Source: Methyloversatilis sp. (GTDB lineage Bacteria > Pseudomonadota > Gammaproteobacteria > Burkholderiales > Rhodocyclaceae). Taken from it: DNA of 64,000 nucleotides. A model generated the notes under the pieces. That model had not been told where the DNA came from and searched no databases. It saw only the letters and a list, made by a program, of their open reading frames with translations. The translations under genes were made by a program, and so were the position numbers. Location of the stretch: NCBI RefSeq assembly GCF_030696805.1, contig NZ_JAUYRO010000092.1:62001-126000 (forward strand), read 5' to 3'. Positions 8,486-18,020 of the stretch are shown piece by piece; the first letter of the stretch is position 1; the number at the start of each line of letters is the position of its first letter.

Positions 8486-9314
8486 CGAAGCACGCGTCCG
8501 GCTGTTCGAAATTGCTGCGCCAGGGGTTGATGTCCAGCCCGCCACGCCGTGTGTAGAAAGCGTTCACCGTCAGACGCTCCGGCCGGCAGCGCTGCAGCAG
8601 ATCGATATAGATGCGCTCGACGCAGTGTTCGTGGAAATCGGCGTGATTGCGGAAGGACACGACGTAGCGCAGCAGGCCTTCGCGATCGATGCGCGGACCA
8701 CGGTAATGCACCCGCAGCGTCGCCCAGTCCGGCTGCAGCGTGACCGGGCAGTTGGTTTTCAGCAGATCGGAGCGCAGGCACTCTTCGACCGGATCACCGC
8801 TCGCCGAAAGCAATGAGGCATCCGGCAGGTAGCAGTCGAAATGCAACTCAGGCGCATCGATCGAGTCGCCCGCGAGTGCGACCCCGTGCGTTCCGACCAG
8901 CGCCGGCAGTGCGTCGAGCGCATACAGTTCGACCATCACGCCCGACTGGCAAGCGGCTGACAGATCGGTTTCGATCAGCGCACGCACCGCTTCGCGCGAC
9001 ACCATGCGCTCATTGTTGTAGCTGTTCAGGTAGAGCTTCAGCGATTTCGATTCGACCATGCACAGGCTGTCGGCCGGAATGTCGAAGCGGCCGATCGCCA
9101 CCTGCGGCTTGCCGTGCGGGTCCAGCCAGGATATTTCCCACGCATGCCAGCGATCGATGCCGGAGAACGGCAGCGGCTGCCCCTGCAACAGACCGAGCGA
9201 CTGGCGTGAGGCGATGCGCTGCATTGGAAACAGCAGGCCGGCGTCGTAGCGATCCGGATAGTCGGTGCTGTGCCCGAGCGGCGAATGCGACGGCAGCTGG
9301 CGTTCGTCGTCCAT
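8466..9314 (-). CDS. queF: NADPH-dependent 7-cyano-7-deazaguanine (preQ0) reductase
   Basis: A 282-residue protein, exactly the size of the long (E. coli type) QueF. It reduces the nitrile of preQ0 to preQ1 in queuosine biosynthesis. Seen: the QueF motif with ESKSLKLYLNSYNNE (about 87-101), the catalytic Cys in LLKTNCPVTLQPDW (about 186-199), and FHEHCVERIYIDL plus FYTRRGGLDINPWRS towards the C terminus. It lies directly downstream of the ankyrin gene on the same strand with no gap (ankyrin stop at 9314-9316, sharing a base with the queF ATG at 9314), and overlaps the convergent UDG-family gene. Confidence 0.97.
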   Translation of the reverse strand: MDDERQLPSHSPLGHSTDYPDRYDAGLLFPMQRIASRQSLGLLQGQPLPFSGIDRWHAWEISWLDPHGKPQVAIGRFDIPADSLCMVESKSLKLYLNSYNNERMVSREAVRALIETDLSAACQSGVMVELYALDALPALVGTHGVALAGDSIDAPELHFDCYLPDASLLSASGDPVEECLRSDLLKTNCPVTLQPDWATLRVHYRGPRIDREGLLRYVVSFRNHADFHEHCVERIYIDLLQRCRPERLTVNAFYTRRGGLDINPWRSNFEQPDACFVKLARQ

Positions 9315-9949
9315 TACTTCCCCATCGACTTGCGGATCAGCGCCGCGGCGTCGGTATTGCCGGCTTTCAGTGCCCAGTCGACCGCTGTTTCGCCATCGCG
9401 CCCGCGTACCCGGGCGTCGGCACGCGCCGCCAGCAGCACCTGAACCGTGTCGATGTTGTTGCTGCGCGCGGCCAGCATCAGTGCGGTCGCGCCATTCGGT
9501 GCCAGCGCATCAACCGGTGCGCCGCGCGCGATCAGCGCCTTCAGCGGCGCGCTGTGCCCCTGCATGGCAGCGTAATGCAGTGCCGACCAGCCCTGCGTGT
9601 TGACCGGGTCGGCGCCTTTGGCCAGCAGCAGGTCGACCACTTCGGCGTGACCGTTGTAGGCCGCCACCGCCAATGCGGTTTCGCCGACCGCATTGACCGC
9701 TTCAAGCCTGGCGCGGCGATCGAGCAAGGCCTTGACCAGATCGAGGTGACCGGCACGCGACGCGATGATCAGCAGCGTTTCGCCGCGCGGATCGACCGAA
9801 TTCACGTCCAGCCCGCGATCGACGAAGGCGGCCACGGTGCGCGCGTCGCCCAGATTCGCGGCATTGATCAGGTCGTCGTAGGCCGCGCCCAGCACGCCGC
9901 TGGTCGCAGCGAGGCAGGTGCTCAGCACCAGAATGCGCAGGGTCTTCAT
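9314..9949 (-). CDS. exported ankyrin-repeat protein
   Basis: A 211-residue protein with a signal peptide (about residues 1-22, MKTLRILVLSTCLAATSGVLGA) followed by five or six ankyrin repeats. Repeat hallmarks are seen as GETLLIIASRAGHLDLVKALL, GETALAVAAYNGHAEVVDLLL, GWSALHYAAMQGHSAPLKALI and GATALMLAARSNNIDTVQVLL. It is probably a periplasmic protein-protein interaction scaffold; the partner is unknown. The start at 9949 overlaps the tatD stop by 4 nt (ATGA), so it is the last-but-one gene of the mltG-to-queF run. Similar secreted ankyrin proteins follow tatD in other betaproteobacteria. Confidence 0.88.
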   Translation of the reverse strand: MKTLRILVLSTCLAATSGVLGAAYDDLINAANLGDARTVAAFVDRGLDVNSVDPRGETLLIIASRAGHLDLVKALLDRRARLEAVNAVGETALAVAAYNGHAEVVDLLLAKGADPVNTQGWSALHYAAMQGHSAPLKALIARGAPVDALAPNGATALMLAARSNNIDTVQVLLAARADARVRGRDGETAVDWALKAGNTDAAALIRKSMGK

Positions 9950-10743
9950 GCCGCCACTCCGATGCGGCCCGCCAGTCGGGCAGCGTCGCCGAACACGCGG
10001 AAGAAATTGTCGCTCGTGATGCGGGCGACGTCGTCGAGCGACAGGTCGCGCACGCGCGCCAGTTCGGCAGCCACATGCGGCACGAAGGCGGGCTCGTTCA
10101 TCTTGCCGCGATAGGGCACCGGCGCAAGGTAGGGCGAATCGGTTTCGATCAGCATGGCGCGCGCCGGAATGGCCCTGGCCACATCGCGCAGCGACTGCGC
10201 GTTCTTGAACGTGATGATGCCGGAAAAGGAAATGCAGAAACCCATGTCGATCGCCGCTTCGGCCATGTCCAGCGATTCGGTGAAACAGTGCATGACGCCG
10301 CCGACTTCGTGCGCCTTTTCCTCGCGCATGATGGCCAGCGTGTCTTCGGCCGCCGATCGGGTGTGGATGATGAGCGGCTTGCCGCATTCGCGTGCAGCAC
10401 GGATGTGGGTGCGGAAGCGGGCGCGCTGCCATTCGAGGTCGCCGGTCAGGCGGAAGTAATCCAGCCCGGTTTCACCGATCGCCACCACGCGCGGATGGTC
10501 GGACAGCTTCACCAGTTGCGCGACATCCGGTTCGGTCACGTCTTCATAGTCCGGGTGCACGCCAAGTGATGCGTACACATTGTCGTGCCGGTCGGCCATG
10601 GCCGTGACGCGCGGCCACTGTTCGATATTGACCGACACGCACAGCGCGTGACTCACCTGCTGCGCCCGCATGTTGGCAAGCAGTTCGTCCTCGCGGACGG
10701 CCAGGTCGGGAAAGTCGATGTGGCAGTGTGAATCGATGAACAT
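9946..10743 (-). CDS. tatD: TatD family metal-dependent deoxyribonuclease (YcfH-type)
   Basis: A 265-residue TIM-barrel hydrolase. The metal ligands of the TatD family are visible: HCH in DSHCHIDF at the N terminus, the Glu of GETGLDYF, the His of IIHTR, the His of MHCFTES and the Asp of ETDSPYLAP. The family performs metal-dependent DNA or RNA 3' end processing and DNA repair. It occupies the position of ycfH downstream of holB and pilZ. A hairpin (10772-10801) separates it from pilZ and could weaken read-through. Confidence 0.95.
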   Translation of the reverse strand: MFIDSHCHIDFPDLAVREDELLANMRAQQVSHALCVSVNIEQWPRVTAMADRHDNVYASLGVHPDYEDVTEPDVAQLVKLSDHPRVVAIGETGLDYFRLTGDLEWQRARFRTHIRAARECGKPLIIHTRSAAEDTLAIMREEKAHEVGGVMHCFTESLDMAEAAIDMGFCISFSGIITFKNAQSLRDVARAIPARAMLIETDSPYLAPVPYRGKMNEPAFVPHVAAELARVRDLSLDDVARITSDNFFRVFGDAARLAGRIGVAA

Positions 10744-10771
10744 TGAAGAACCGGATTAAACGTGTGGGTTG

Positions 10772-10801
10772 GGGTGGCCCGGATCACGCCCGGGGCCACC
10801 C
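10772..10801 (-). terminator. hairpin between pilZ and tatD
   Basis: A perfect 9-bp inverted repeat (GGGTGGCCC / GGGCCACCC) with a 12-nt loop sits immediately after the pilZ stop on the minus strand. No T-run follows, so it could be an attenuator or processing site rather than a full intrinsic terminator. Confidence 0.4.
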
Positions 10802-10803
10802 GG

Positions 10804-11169
10804 TCAAAGCGTATGGGTCTGCCGGCTGGACGCCAGATGGGTGCCGATGACCGATTCGATCTTGGCGCGGGCCGCCTTGCTGCTGTCGTCTTCACCGAAG
10901 CGCAGGCCGATGCCTTGCTGCTTGCCGCCCTGCGCGTCCGGCGGCGTCACCCACGCGACGGTGCCCTGGATCGGCAACTTGGCCGGATCGTCCATCAACT
11001 GGAGCAGCAGGAACACCTCGTCGCCGATCTTGTAGACGCGGTTGGTCGGTAGAAAGATACCGCCGCCCTTGAGGAAAGGCATGTAGGCGGCGTACAGCAC
11101 CGATTTCGAGCTGACGGCGAGTGACAGAACGCTGCGGCGGTTGCCCGACGTGACCTGCGGTTCGCTCAT
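10804..11169 (-). CDS. PilZ-domain protein
   Basis: A 121-residue single PilZ domain of the short type found between holB and tatD in many proteobacteria. These proteins are implicated in type IV pilus or c-di-GMP signalling, although the short PilZ branch often lacks the RxxxR/DxSxxG c-di-GMP site, and I see no clear RxxxR here. Core strands such as GGIFLPT, EVFLLLQL and GTVAWV are present. The start at 11169 (MSEPQVTSG) was preferred over upstream in-frame ATGs at 11205 and 11208, which add residues unlike the family. Confidence 0.82.
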   Translation of the reverse strand: MSEPQVTSGNRRSVLSLAVSSKSVLYAAYMPFLKGGGIFLPTNRVYKIGDEVFLLLQLMDDPAKLPIQGTVAWVTPPDAQGGKQQGIGLRFGEDDSSKAARAKIESVIGTHLASSRQTHTL

Positions 11170-11217
11170 TCCTGTTGTCCTGGGGTCGGCCGACATCAAG
11201 TACATCAAGTCATTCGC

Positions 11218-12270
11218 TCAGCGTGGCGCCCGGAACAGCCTGGCGTAACGCAGCAGCATGTCTTCCACAAAAAGGCGCGCATTCAGCGGGTGATGCGCCA
11301 GCGCCCGTACTTTCAGCAATTCATTGTACCCACGCAGCACGGTCGCGACATCGCTGCGTTGTGCAAGCGCTTGCAACGCCGGCTGGCGCGCCACGAACAC
11401 ACGCGGCGCACCGGCTGTCGATTGCATGACCAGATCGGCCATCCAGCGCTGCAGCCAGGTCACCAGCGTCGGCAGGTCGGTCAGCCCGGGTTCGCCCTTC
11501 TTGCGACCCTGCAGCCAGCCGGCCCAGCGCGCGGCGACTTCCAGCGGTGCATCGATTGCGTGCCTTGATACATCATCGACAAACTGGCTCTGAATCTGAG
11601 CGTCTTTTGATGCCGCCAGATCGCGTGCATGCAGCGGCGCCCCGGCGCACAGCGCCAGCGCATCGGCCACCTGCGCGACACCCCGAGCCTTGAGCCAGGC
11701 CATCGACTGTTCGATCGGCGGCAGATGGAAGGGCAGCAGCCGGGTGCGGCTGCGTATCGTCGGCAACAAATTTCTTGGCCGATCTGAAATCAATAAAAAC
11801 AAAGTATTTACCGGCGGCTCTTCGAGTACCTTCAGAAGAGAATTGGCGGACTCGGACAGCATGGCTTCGGCCGGATACAGCAGCACCACGCGGTAGCCGC
11901 CCTGATGCGATCCCACGGCGAGCCGTTCGATGACGGCGCGCACCTGCGCGATTCGGATCAGTTTCGACTTCGCCTTGCCACCTTCGCCGTCCTCTGCGTC
12001 ATCGGCCTCGCCGGCGTCGTCGTCGAGCGCTTCCGGGCGTACCGTCAGCAGGTCGGGATGATTGTCCGTCGTGATCAGCACGCAGGACGCGCACACGCCG
12101 CAGGCGGCTTCAGTGCCGCGGGCACGTTCGCACAGCATGCGTGCGGCCAGCGCCTCGGCAAATTCGCGCTTGCCGACACCGGACGGACCGGCCAGCAGCA
12201 GCGCGTGCGGCATGCGATCCGCCCCGGCGAGCAACTGATTCCACTGCGGCTTCAACCAATCATGAATCAT
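11218..12270 (-). CDS. holB: DNA polymerase III subunit delta prime
   Basis: A 350-residue clamp-loader subunit. It has the AAA+ fold with a P-loop-like GPSGVGKREFAEAL near residue 29, a zinc module with CERARG and CGVCASC (about 48-63), a Walker-B-like VVLLYPAEAM, and sensor 1 LFLLISDRP. With DnaX and HolA it loads the beta clamp. An acidic insert (DDDAGEADDAEDGEGG) after the zinc module is unusual. Its ATG directly abuts the tmk stop, as expected for translational coupling. Confidence 0.95.
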   Translation of the reverse strand: MIHDWLKPQWNQLLAGADRMPHALLLAGPSGVGKREFAEALAARMLCERARGTEAACGVCASCVLITTDNHPDLLTVRPEALDDDAGEADDAEDGEGGKAKSKLIRIAQVRAVIERLAVGSHQGGYRVVLLYPAEAMLSESANSLLKVLEEPPVNTLFLLISDRPRNLLPTIRSRTRLLPFHLPPIEQSMAWLKARGVAQVADALALCAGAPLHARDLAASKDAQIQSQFVDDVSRHAIDAPLEVAARWAGWLQGRKKGEPGLTDLPTLVTWLQRWMADLVMQSTAGAPRVFVARQPALQALAQRSDVATVLRGYNELLKVRALAHHPLNARLFVEDMLLRYARLFRAPR

Positions 12271-12930
12271 TCAATTACAGTAGCTTGAGAGAATTTCTTC
12301 GAGTCGATTCGAGACAAGGCCCGGGCGCACTGACGCGTCGATGACCCGCATGCGCACCGGGTCGGCGGAAGCCCGCCCGAGATAGGCCGCCCGTACACGG
12401 TTGAAAAAATCGGCCTGCTCGCGCTCGAATCGATCCGGGTCGCCACCACTCGCGGCCAGTCGTTGCGCCGCCACTTCGCATGGCAGATCGAACAGCAGCG
12501 TCAGGCCTGGCTGCAGACCGCGCTGCACCCACTGCTCCAGCACACCCAGCCGTGCCGTGTCGATGCCGCGACCGCCGCCCTGATAGGCGAAGCTGGCGTC
12601 GGTGTAGCGGTCGCACAGCACCCAGTCGCCGCGCGCCAGCGCCGGTTCGATCACCTGCGCCAGATGCTCGCGCCGGGCGGCGAACATCAGCAGCGCCTCG
12701 GTATCGGCATGCATGGCTTCGTGCAGCAGCAATGCGCGCAGCGATTCGCCCAGTGGCGTACCGCCCGGCTCGCGCGTCAGCAGCACGGTGTCGCCGCGCG
12801 CGCGCAACCAGTCTGCGGCGTGGGCGATCTGGGTGCTCTTGCCGGCGCCATCCATGCCTTCGAAAGTGATGAAACGGTATGACTGCTCATGCATGGCGGT
12901 CTTGCCTGCGTTCATCGTGTTTTCGTTCAT
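12271..12930 (-). CDS. tmk: thymidylate kinase
   Basis: dTMP kinase (dTMP + ATP to dTDP + ADP). The P-loop is GMDGAGKST, followed by [11 protein letters not shown], the [17 protein letters not shown] segment that binds the nucleotide, and a C-terminal LID-type region. The length is 219 residues from 12930; in-frame ATGs at 12915 and 12894 give shorter proteins nearer the E. coli length (213 aa), and the start at 12894 ([13 protein letters not shown]) is plausible. It lies between mltG and holB, the conserved order. Confidence 0.95.
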   Translation of the reverse strand: MNENTMNAGKTAMHEQSYRFITFEGMDGAGKSTQIAHAADWLRARGDTVLLTREPGGTPLGESLRALLLHEAMHADTEALLMFAARREHLAQVIEPALARGDWVLCDRYTDASFAYQGGGRGIDTARLGVLEQWVQRGLQPGLTLLFDLPCEVAAQRLAASGGDPDRFEREQADFFNRVRAAYLGRASADPVRMRVIDASVRPGLVSNRLEEILSSYCN

Positions 12931-12942
12931 CGCTCAAGGGGT

Positions 12943-13956
12943 TCATTTGCGTTCACTCCTCGCCGGCCGACGCTGATAGCGGTCGACGGCGCGGTTGTGT
13001 TCGGCCAGCGTGCGCGAGAACTCGCTGCTGCCATCGCCGCGCGCCACGAAGTAATAGTAGGGGCTGGGCGCCGGATTGAGGGCGGCATCGATCGCCGCCC
13101 GACCGGGCAGCGCGATCGGCGTAGGAGGCAGGCCGCCCCGGGTGTAGGTGTTGTACGGCGTGTCGGAACGCAGATGGGCACGCGTGAGATTGCCATCAAA
13201 GCGCTCGCCCAGACCATAGATCACGGTCGGATCGGTCTGCAGCGGCATGCCGACACGCAGGCGATTGACGAATACCGACGCGATCATCGGCCGGTCGGCT
13301 GCGGTGCCGGTTTCCTTTTCGATGATGGACGCCATGATCAGCGCGTCCTGCGGCGAGCGATATGGGAGATCGGCCGGGCGCTTTTCCCACGCCTGCGCAA
13401 GCTGGGCCTGCATCGCGTGATGCGCGCGTCTGAGCACCGCAAGATCACTGTCGCCCCTGGCAAACAGATAGGTGTCGGGGAAAAACCAGCCTTCGGCGAA
13501 TGTCGCATCGCTGCCGATGCGGGCGAGCAGTTGCGCGTCATCCAGCGCAGCGGCTTCCTGCAGCAGATCCGGATGCGCCGCCAGCGCCGCGCGGGCCTGG
13601 CGCCAGGTCCAGCCTTCGATCAGCCGCACTTCGCGCAGCGTCACGTCGCCGCGCGTCATCATTTCGAGCAGCTCGACCGGCGTCAGCCCGCTGCGGAAGG
13701 CATAGCTGCCGGCCTGCAGCTTCGTACCGTCGACGGCAAAGCGGCCGATGAGACCCATCAATGCCGGCTCGACCGGCACACCGGCCGCAGCGATCTGACG
13801 GGTCGCCTGACGCAGGGCCGTTCCGGGGCGCAGCGTGAATTCGACGGCTTCGCCCTCCCAGATCAGCGGACGCTGGGCGTACCAGGCCAGTGCAGCGGCA
13901 ACGGCAAGCGCTGTGACCAGCGCGAGCACGAAGAGACGGACGAGAACACGGAGCAT
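12943..13956 (-). CDS. mltG: endolytic murein transglycosylase (YceG/MltG)
   Basis: A 337-residue inner-membrane protein with a single N-terminal transmembrane helix (about 3-25) and a periplasmic YceG domain. The catalytic Glu lies in ASIIEKETG; the substrate-groove motif appears as GLPPTPIALPG followed by NPAPSPYYYFVA. It cleaves nascent peptidoglycan strands and sets glycan chain length. The start at 13956 (MLRVLVRLF) places the membrane helix at the N terminus; a longer frame to 14127 would run across the ygfZ start. It is the first gene of the mltG-tmk-holB-pilZ run and divergent from ygfZ. Confidence 0.95.
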   Translation of the reverse strand: MLRVLVRLFVLALVTALAVAAALAWYAQRPLIWEGEAVEFTLRPGTALRQATRQIAAAGVPVEPALMGLIGRFAVDGTKLQAGSYAFRSGLTPVELLEMMTRGDVTLREVRLIEGWTWRQARAALAAHPDLLQEAAALDDAQLLARIGSDATFAEGWFFPDTYLFARGDSDLAVLRRAHHAMQAQLAQAWEKRPADLPYRSPQDALIMASIIEKETGTAADRPMIASVFVNRLRVGMPLQTDPTVIYGLGERFDGNLTRAHLRSDTPYNTYTRGGLPPTPIALPGRAAIDAALNPAPSPYYYFVARGDGSSEFSRTLAEHNRAVDRYQRRPARSERK

Positions 13957-14065
13957 GCAGAAAGGCGGATGGCGGGCGGCGCAGCACGCCGGGTCGCATA
14001 TGTTAACCTCTATGACGTGTCGCCGACCCTCAGCGTCAACCGCCTGACTCCAGTCTTTGCCAACC

Positions 14066-15088
14066 ATGACATTCAACGATCTTCTCCCGGCCGGCACTGT
14101 TGCCGCAGATGGCCAGTTCCCGGCCATGCTCGATGCCGCCGCCGAAATGCGCGCGGCGCATGATGGCGCCGTACTCGTTCCGCTGAGTCATCTGTCGCGT
14201 CTGCATGCCGACGGCGAAGACGCGGCGACCTTCCTGCACAACCTGTTGACGCAGGACGTCAAGGGGCTGCCGGCCGACGCCCTGCGTTACGCCGGCTTCT
14301 GCAGCCCGAAAGGTCGCCTGCTGGCCGCCTTCACGATCTGGCGCGAGGGCAGTGCCGTTGTCGTGCAGTTGCCGACGGCGCTGGCTGAAGCGATGCGCAA
14401 GAAGCTGTCGATGTATGTGCTGCGCTCGAAAGTGACGCTTTCGGACAACAGCGCGGCGCGCCCGGCGCTTGGTCTGGCGGGCGGCAACGCCGTCGCTGCG
14501 CTGGGTGCAGCCGGTCTGACGGTGCCTGCGCAACTCATGGCCACGGCGGTCACTGACGACGTGACGGTACTGAAACTGGCCGAAGACAGATTCGAAATCG
14601 TGCTGCCGGCGGAACGCCTTGCGCCGCTGTGGAGCGCGCTTTCGGCCCATGCAATGCCCGCCGGCACCCCGGTCTGGCGGCGCTTCGACATTCGCGACGG
14701 ATTGGTCAGCGTGTGGCCTGAAACACAGGAGTCTTTCGTGCCGCAGATGGTGAATTTCGAGCTGACCGGCGGCGTGAATTTCAAGAAGGGCTGCTATCCG
14801 GGGCAGGAAATCGTCGCCCGCACCCAGTATCTGGGCAAGCTCAAGCGGCGCATGTACCGCGCGCAGGCCGACTGCCCGCCGCCGCTGGCAGGTACGCCGG
14901 TGTATGGCACCGACACCAACGATCAGGCCTGCGGCGAAGTGGTCGATGCGGTCGCCCATCCGGAGGGCGGCTGCGAGCTGCTGGCCGTGATCCAGATGTC
15001 GAGCACGACCGCCGGCCCCGTGAAGCTGGCCAGCCCGAATGGCGCCGCTCTGACGCTGCTGCCCCTGCCTTACACGCTGGGCGAGTGA
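14066..15088 (+). CDS. ygfZ: YgfZ/GcvT-like folate-binding protein (Fe-S maintenance)
   Basis: A 340-residue GcvT-fold protein with the YgfZ signature KKGCYPGQEIVART, including the conserved Cys. YgfZ uses a folate to help repair or assemble certain Fe-S enzymes such as MiaB. The start is the ATG at 14066 (MTFNDLLPAG) rather than a TTG three codons upstream. It is divergent from mltG with a 109-nt shared upstream region, and its stop overlaps the DUF4936 start (TGATG). Confidence 0.93.
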   Translation: MTFNDLLPAGTVAADGQFPAMLDAAAEMRAAHDGAVLVPLSHLSRLHADGEDAATFLHNLLTQDVKGLPADALRYAGFCSPKGRLLAAFTIWREGSAVVVQLPTALAEAMRKKLSMYVLRSKVTLSDNSAARPALGLAGGNAVAALGAAGLTVPAQLMATAVTDDVTVLKLAEDRFEIVLPAERLAPLWSALSAHAMPAGTPVWRRFDIRDGLVSVWPETQESFVPQMVNFELTGGVNFKKGCYPGQEIVARTQYLGKLKRRMYRAQADCPPPLAGTPVYGTDTNDQACGEVVDAVAHPEGGCELLAVIQMSSTTAGPVKLASPNGAALTLLPLPYTLGE

Positions 15089-15381
15089 TGGCCGTGCGCA
15101 TCGACTACTTCGTGTATTACCGCATTGATGCCGGGCGCGAGGCCGAACTGCTGGCGGCGCTGGCCACCATGCAGGCCTCGCTGCACGCGGCGACCGGCAT
15201 CGCCGGCCGGGTGCGGCGCCGGCTCGACGACCCGTCGACCTGGATGGAAAGCTACGAAGGTGTCAGCGACCAGTACGAATTCGAGATCGAACTGGGCAGC
15301 CACGCGTTCCGCCATGGCCTGTACGAACTGCTGGCCGAAGGCAGCCGGCGCCACATGGAACGTTTCCGCGCGCCCGGATGA
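15088..15381 (+). CDS. DUF4936 family small protein
   Basis: A 97-residue protein that looks like DUF4936: a ferredoxin-like alpha/beta domain beginning IDYFVYYRID, with RRLDDPSTWMESYEGV in the middle. No function is known for the family. The start codon overlaps the ygfZ stop by one base (TGATG), so expression is probably coupled to ygfZ, and the NRDE gene follows 19 nt downstream. Confidence 0.75.
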   Translation: MAVRIDYFVYYRIDAGREAELLAALATMQASLHAATGIAGRVRRRLDDPSTWMESYEGVSDQYEFEIELGSHAFRHGLYELLAEGSRRHMERFRAPG

Positions 15382-15400
15382 GTGGCCGGAAAGCCCTGTC

Positions 15401-16192
15401 ATGTGCCTGATCGCGCTCGGCTGGCGGGTGCGGCCCGACATGCCGCTGCTGGTCATCGCGAATCGCGACGAATTTCATCGCCGCCCGACGGCACCGCTGG
15501 CGTTCTGGCCGGATGCGCCGACGGTGCTGGCCGGGCGCGATCTGCAATCCGGTGGCACCTGGATGGGTGTCACCCGCGGCGGCCGCTTTGCTGCGCTGAC
15601 CAATTTCCGCGATCCGTCCGCGCAGCGCCCGGACGCCCGCTCGCGCGGCCTGCTGGTGTCCGGTTTCCTGAGCGGGCACGCCAGTGGGCACGATTACGCG
15701 AACGCGCTGCGTCGCGACGGCGGCGACTACAACGGCTTCAATCTGCTGCTGTGCGACGGCAACTCGCTGATATGGATCGGTCATCCGGGCGACGGCAAGG
15801 TCAGCGTGCGCCCGCTTGAACCTGGCCTGCACGCCGTATCCAATCACCTTCCGGGCACACCGTGGCCCAAGCTCGTACGGGCGCTCGACGGCCTTTCACG
15901 GATGCTGGGCAGGCCGGAAGCTGCCCAGGCACCGGCCTTCGATGCCCTCACCGAACCGGCCTTCGCCCTCCTTGCCGACGACACGCCGGCGGACGACGCC
16001 GACCTGCCGGACACTGGCGTCGGCATCGAGTGGGAACGCCGGTTGTCGCCGGTTTTCATCAACGGTGATGAGTACGGCACCCGAGCAGGTACCGTGCTGC
16101 AGCTGACCGAAAGATACCTGTCTGTCGAAGAGCGTCGCTACGGCAGCAGAGGCCGATACCAGGGCGCATCGCGTTTCACTCTTCAGCATTGA
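15401..16192 (+). CDS. NRDE (TANGO2-like) family protein
   Basis: A 263-residue protein with the family hallmark at the N terminus: it begins MCLIALGW, with an N-terminal Cys at position 2 as in Ntn-hydrolase-like proteins, and has IANRDEFHRRPT (Asn-Arg-Asp-Glu) near residue 19. Bacterial and eukaryotic homologues (TANGO2) have been linked to heme trafficking, lipid metabolism or secretion; the biochemical role is open. It is the third gene of the ygfZ-DUF4936-NRDE run. Confidence 0.85.
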   Translation: MCLIALGWRVRPDMPLLVIANRDEFHRRPTAPLAFWPDAPTVLAGRDLQSGGTWMGVTRGGRFAALTNFRDPSAQRPDARSRGLLVSGFLSGHASGHDYANALRRDGGDYNGFNLLLCDGNSLIWIGHPGDGKVSVRPLEPGLHAVSNHLPGTPWPKLVRALDGLSRMLGRPEAAQAPAFDALTEPAFALLADDTPADDADLPDTGVGIEWERRLSPVFINGDEYGTRAGTVLQLTERYLSVEERRYGSRGRYQGASRFTLQH

Positions 16193-16295
16193 AGGCCGGC
16201 AGCCCCTTTTTCGTACGTGTGCGATCAAGTTTTGTCTCTAATATGTCGAAAAAGCAGATTGTTGCGGCCACGTCTCCGCTTTCAACCCCCGTCAA

Positions 16296-18020
16296 ATGAT
16301 CGCCGCACCCCTGCCCTCCGGAGAAATCCAACGACTGGCTGCGCTGAACGATACCGCGCTGCTCGACACGCCTGCCGAGCTGTCGTTCGACGACCTGACA
16401 CGTCTTGCGTCGATGATCTGCGGTACGCCGATGGCGGCAATCAGCCTGGTGGACCATGACCGGCAGTGGTTCAAGTCGCGCATCGGGATCGATGCGCCGG
16501 AAACACCCCGCGACATCGCGTTCTGCGCCCACAGCATCCTTCAGTCAGACGTGATGATGGTGGGCGATGCCCGCTGCGACGAGCGCTTTCACGATAACCC
16601 GCTGGTGACCGGCCCCATGGGTATGCGCTTCTACGCAGGCGCACCGCTCGACATCGGCACGGGCGAGCGCATCGGCGCACTGTGCGTGCTGGACATCGTG
16701 CCGCGCCAGCTCAATGACGCCCAGCGCGAGGCGCTTGCTGCACTGGCGCGTCAGGTCGTCGCTCAGATCAGGTTGCGAGACAAGGTGATTGCGCTACAGG
16801 AAGCCACCGCGCGCCAGTCGCTGTTCGAGCAGCAACTGCAGCGCTTCAACGAGGAAATGCAGACGCTGGTTGCGCTGCGCACGCGCGAACTGCAGCAGGC
16901 ACGCGACCGGGCGGAACTGTATTTCGACGTCGCCGGCAACATGATGGTGGTGACCGACGCGGCAGGCCGGATCGAACGCGCCAACTGCCGCACGGGCGAG
17001 GTTTTGCGCCGGCCGAGCGGGTCGCTGCGCGGCGAGGACTGGTTCGACCTGTGCTTCCCGGCGCAGGAACGCGCTGCAGCCCGTGAATTCTTCACCGGCC
17101 TGATCGACGCCGGAAGCGACAGTTCGCGTCGTTTCCATGGCCGGGTGATGACGTCGGACGGACAATTCCGTACGGTGGCATGGCACACCACGCGCCTGGT
17201 CGATGAACGCGGCATCGGCATTGGTCTGCTCGGCATGGGTGAAGACATCACGGCCCGGCTCGAAGCTGAAGAACACCTGCGCCGGACGCTGGACGAACTC
17301 GAGCGCAGCAACATGGGGCTGCAGCAGTTCGTGCATGTCGCCTCGCACGACCTGCGCGAGCCGATCAACTCCATCCTCAACTTCGCCAAGCTGCTGGCGC
17401 GCGACCGCCATGAGGCGGACAGCGAACGCATCGACCGTTACATCGATTTCATACTGCGCGGCGGCGAGCGCCTGCGCACGCTGGTCAATGACCTGCTTTC
17501 CTTCGTACGCATCGACAACAGCGAAGCGCGGCTTGACCGCGTGGACCTGAATGAAAGCCTCGAAGACACCCGGCAGGTACTGTCCGATGCGATCGAAAAG
17601 GCCGGTGCCACGCTGCACGTGGCACCGCTGCCGGCGGTGCAGGGCGACCGTACCCTGCTGGGCCTGCTGCTGCAGAATCTGGTCAGCAATGCGCTGAAGT
17701 TCAAGCGGCCGGACGTGGCGCCGGTCATCCGCATCCGCTCCGAATCGGATGAACATGAGCTGCGCATCCAGGTGATCGACAACGGCATCGGCATCGCCCA
17801 TGATTTTCACGAGAAGATTTTCGGCGTGTTCCAGCGTCTGCACGCGCGCTCGGAATACGAAGGCACCGGTCTTGGCCTTGCTTTGAGCCGGCGCATTGCC
17901 GACATGCACGGGGCGCGACTGTATGTGCAGTCGGAAGAAGGCCGCGGCAGCTGTTTCGTGCTCGCGTTGCCACTGTCGGCCTGCCTGCCGACCACGCCGC
18001 CACGGATGGCCGCCGCATGA
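16296..18020 (+). CDS. GAF-PAS sensor histidine kinase
   Basis: A 574-residue soluble kinase. Order: GAF domain (about 25-165, with SLVDHDRQWFKS and CAHSILQ typical of this GAF subtype), coiled coil (165-205), PAS (about 205-325, VVTDAAGRIERAN), HisKA with the phospho-accepting His in VASHDLREP (about 350), and HATPase_c (about 450-565) with N-box NLVSNALKF, G1 DNGIGI and G2 GTGLGLALS. There is no transmembrane segment, so it senses a cytoplasmic signal. The dimerisation region resembles phytochrome-type kinases. Its stop overlaps the next gene by 4 nt, marking that response regulator as its partner. Confidence 0.93.
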   Translation: MIAAPLPSGEIQRLAALNDTALLDTPAELSFDDLTRLASMICGTPMAAISLVDHDRQWFKSRIGIDAPETPRDIAFCAHSILQSDVMMVGDARCDERFHDNPLVTGPMGMRFYAGAPLDIGTGERIGALCVLDIVPRQLNDAQREALAALARQVVAQIRLRDKVIALQEATARQSLFEQQLQRFNEEMQTLVALRTRELQQARDRAELYFDVAGNMMVVTDAAGRIERANCRTGEVLRRPSGSLRGEDWFDLCFPAQERAAAREFFTGLIDAGSDSSRRFHGRVMTSDGQFRTVAWHTTRLVDERGIGIGLLGMGEDITARLEAEEHLRRTLDELERSNMGLQQFVHVASHDLREPINSILNFAKLLARDRHEADSERIDRYIDFILRGGERLRTLVNDLLSFVRIDNSEARLDRVDLNESLEDTRQVLSDAIEKAGATLHVAPLPAVQGDRTLLGLLLQNLVSNALKFKRPDVAPVIRIRSESDEHELRIQVIDNGIGIAHDFHEKIFGVFQRLHARSEYEGTGLGLALSRRIADMHGARLYVQSEEGRGSCFVLALPLSACLPTTPPRMAAA